A stretch of DNA of 5,114 nt, taken from NCBI GenBank assembly GCA_021791075.1, contig JAJYXH010000054.1, forward strand, positions 1 to 5,114, in the 5' to 3' direction. Origin of the DNA: Microcaldota archaeon (GTDB lineage Archaea > Micrarchaeota > Micrarchaeia > Micrarchaeales > CABMGC01). This document shows, piece after piece, positions 4,983 to 5,114 of this stretch (positions within the stretch are counted from its first letter, which is position 1; the number at the start of each line of letters is the position of its first letter). The notes under the pieces are model-generated. The model made no database searches. It was not told the origin of the DNA and saw nothing but the letters and a program-made list of their open reading frames with translations. Position numbers and translations under genes: made by a program.

Positions 4983-5114
4983 ATGAGGAAAATAATCTGC
5001 TTTATGATGGTAAGTCCTGAGGGTTACTTTGAAGGGCCAAATCATGACCTTAGTTGGCATAACGTAGACAAAGAGTTCAACGTTTTTGCATTAAATCAGA
5101 TGAAAGAAACGGAC
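4983..5114 (+). CDS. Dihydrofolate-reductase-like protein (RibD C-terminal domain family), N-terminal part
   Basis: Only the first 44 codons are present; the gene runs off the right edge. The start MRKIICFMMVSPEGYFEGP followed by DLSWHNVDKEFNVFALNQMKETD is characteristic of small stand-alone RibD-C/DHFR-fold proteins (YyaP/YwjB-like), where the first strand carries the 'S-x-DGYFEGP' loop that binds NADPH in related enzymes. Here Pro-Glu replaces the common Leu-Asp before GYFEGP. These proteins are predicted NADPH-dependent reductases, but the substrates of stand-alone members are mostly unknown. The ATG is supported by the TATA box 26-27 bp upstream. The gene is separated from the ATPase by 108 bp containing repeat copy B and its own promoter, so it is probably not in one operon with it. 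Confidence 0.85.
   Translation, partial: MRKIICFMMVSPEGYFEGPNHDLSWHNVDKEFNVFALNQMKETD

Noticed and set aside
4869..5060. Minus-strand frame opposite repeat B and the reductase start
   Set aside because: Overlaps a well-supported promoter and coding start on the plus strand and has no recognisable features.

Overview
The window looks like archaeal DNA, most likely from a DPANN lineage such as Micrarchaeota (ARMAN-type). Three observations support this. There is a class III (archaeal prepilin-type) signal with the QSAMEY motif. There is a stand-alone ERCC4/XPF-type nuclease with a tandem helix-hairpin-helix tail. All four promoter-proximal genes have an A/T-rich TATA-like box centred about 25-29 bp before the start codon, as expected for leaderless archaeal transcripts. 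The lineage call is inference; no marker gene is present.

Layout. Bases 1-1639, minus strand: a compact operon that reads ERCC4 nuclease, then a PhoU/DUF47-type regulator (4-bp ATGA overlap), then a PiT-family phosphate permease that runs off the left edge (TTG start, 8-bp gap). Bases 1640-1915: a divergent intergenic region with a promoter at each end and a run of GC-rich hairpins between them that belongs to neither predicted mRNA. Bases 1916-3244, plus strand: a large surface protein with a class III signal and membrane helix, a cysteine-containing domain, a roughly 70-residue Ser/Thr stalk, and four near-identical 40-residue YVTN-like beta-propeller blades. The last blade is cut short at a 10-bp hairpin that holds the stop codon. 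Bases 3245-3554: no clear gene; it holds a possibly decayed coding tail, a stem-loop repeat and an operator-like palindrome set. Bases 3555-4874, plus strand: an AAA ATPase of the DUF4143 family whose Walker B glutamate reads as glycine. Bases 4875-4982: a second copy of the stem-loop repeat and a promoter. Bases 4983-5114, plus strand: the first 44 codons of a RibD-C/dihydrofolate-reductase-like protein.

How the parts relate. The PhoU-like and PiT genes form a recognisable phosphate-uptake pair; the DNA-repair nuclease is translationally coupled to them with no obvious functional reason. The pilin-like propeller protein is probably a cell-surface adhesin or binding protein. The ATPase gene has more A/T at third codon positions than the minus-strand operon, lies between two copies of a ~39-bp stem-loop repeat and has its own operator-like sequence, so it may be a separately acquired, self-regulated unit. 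No complete known defence or mobile system is visible. The most unusual points are the ATPase promoter/repeat architecture and the truncated, repeat-expanded propeller surface protein.
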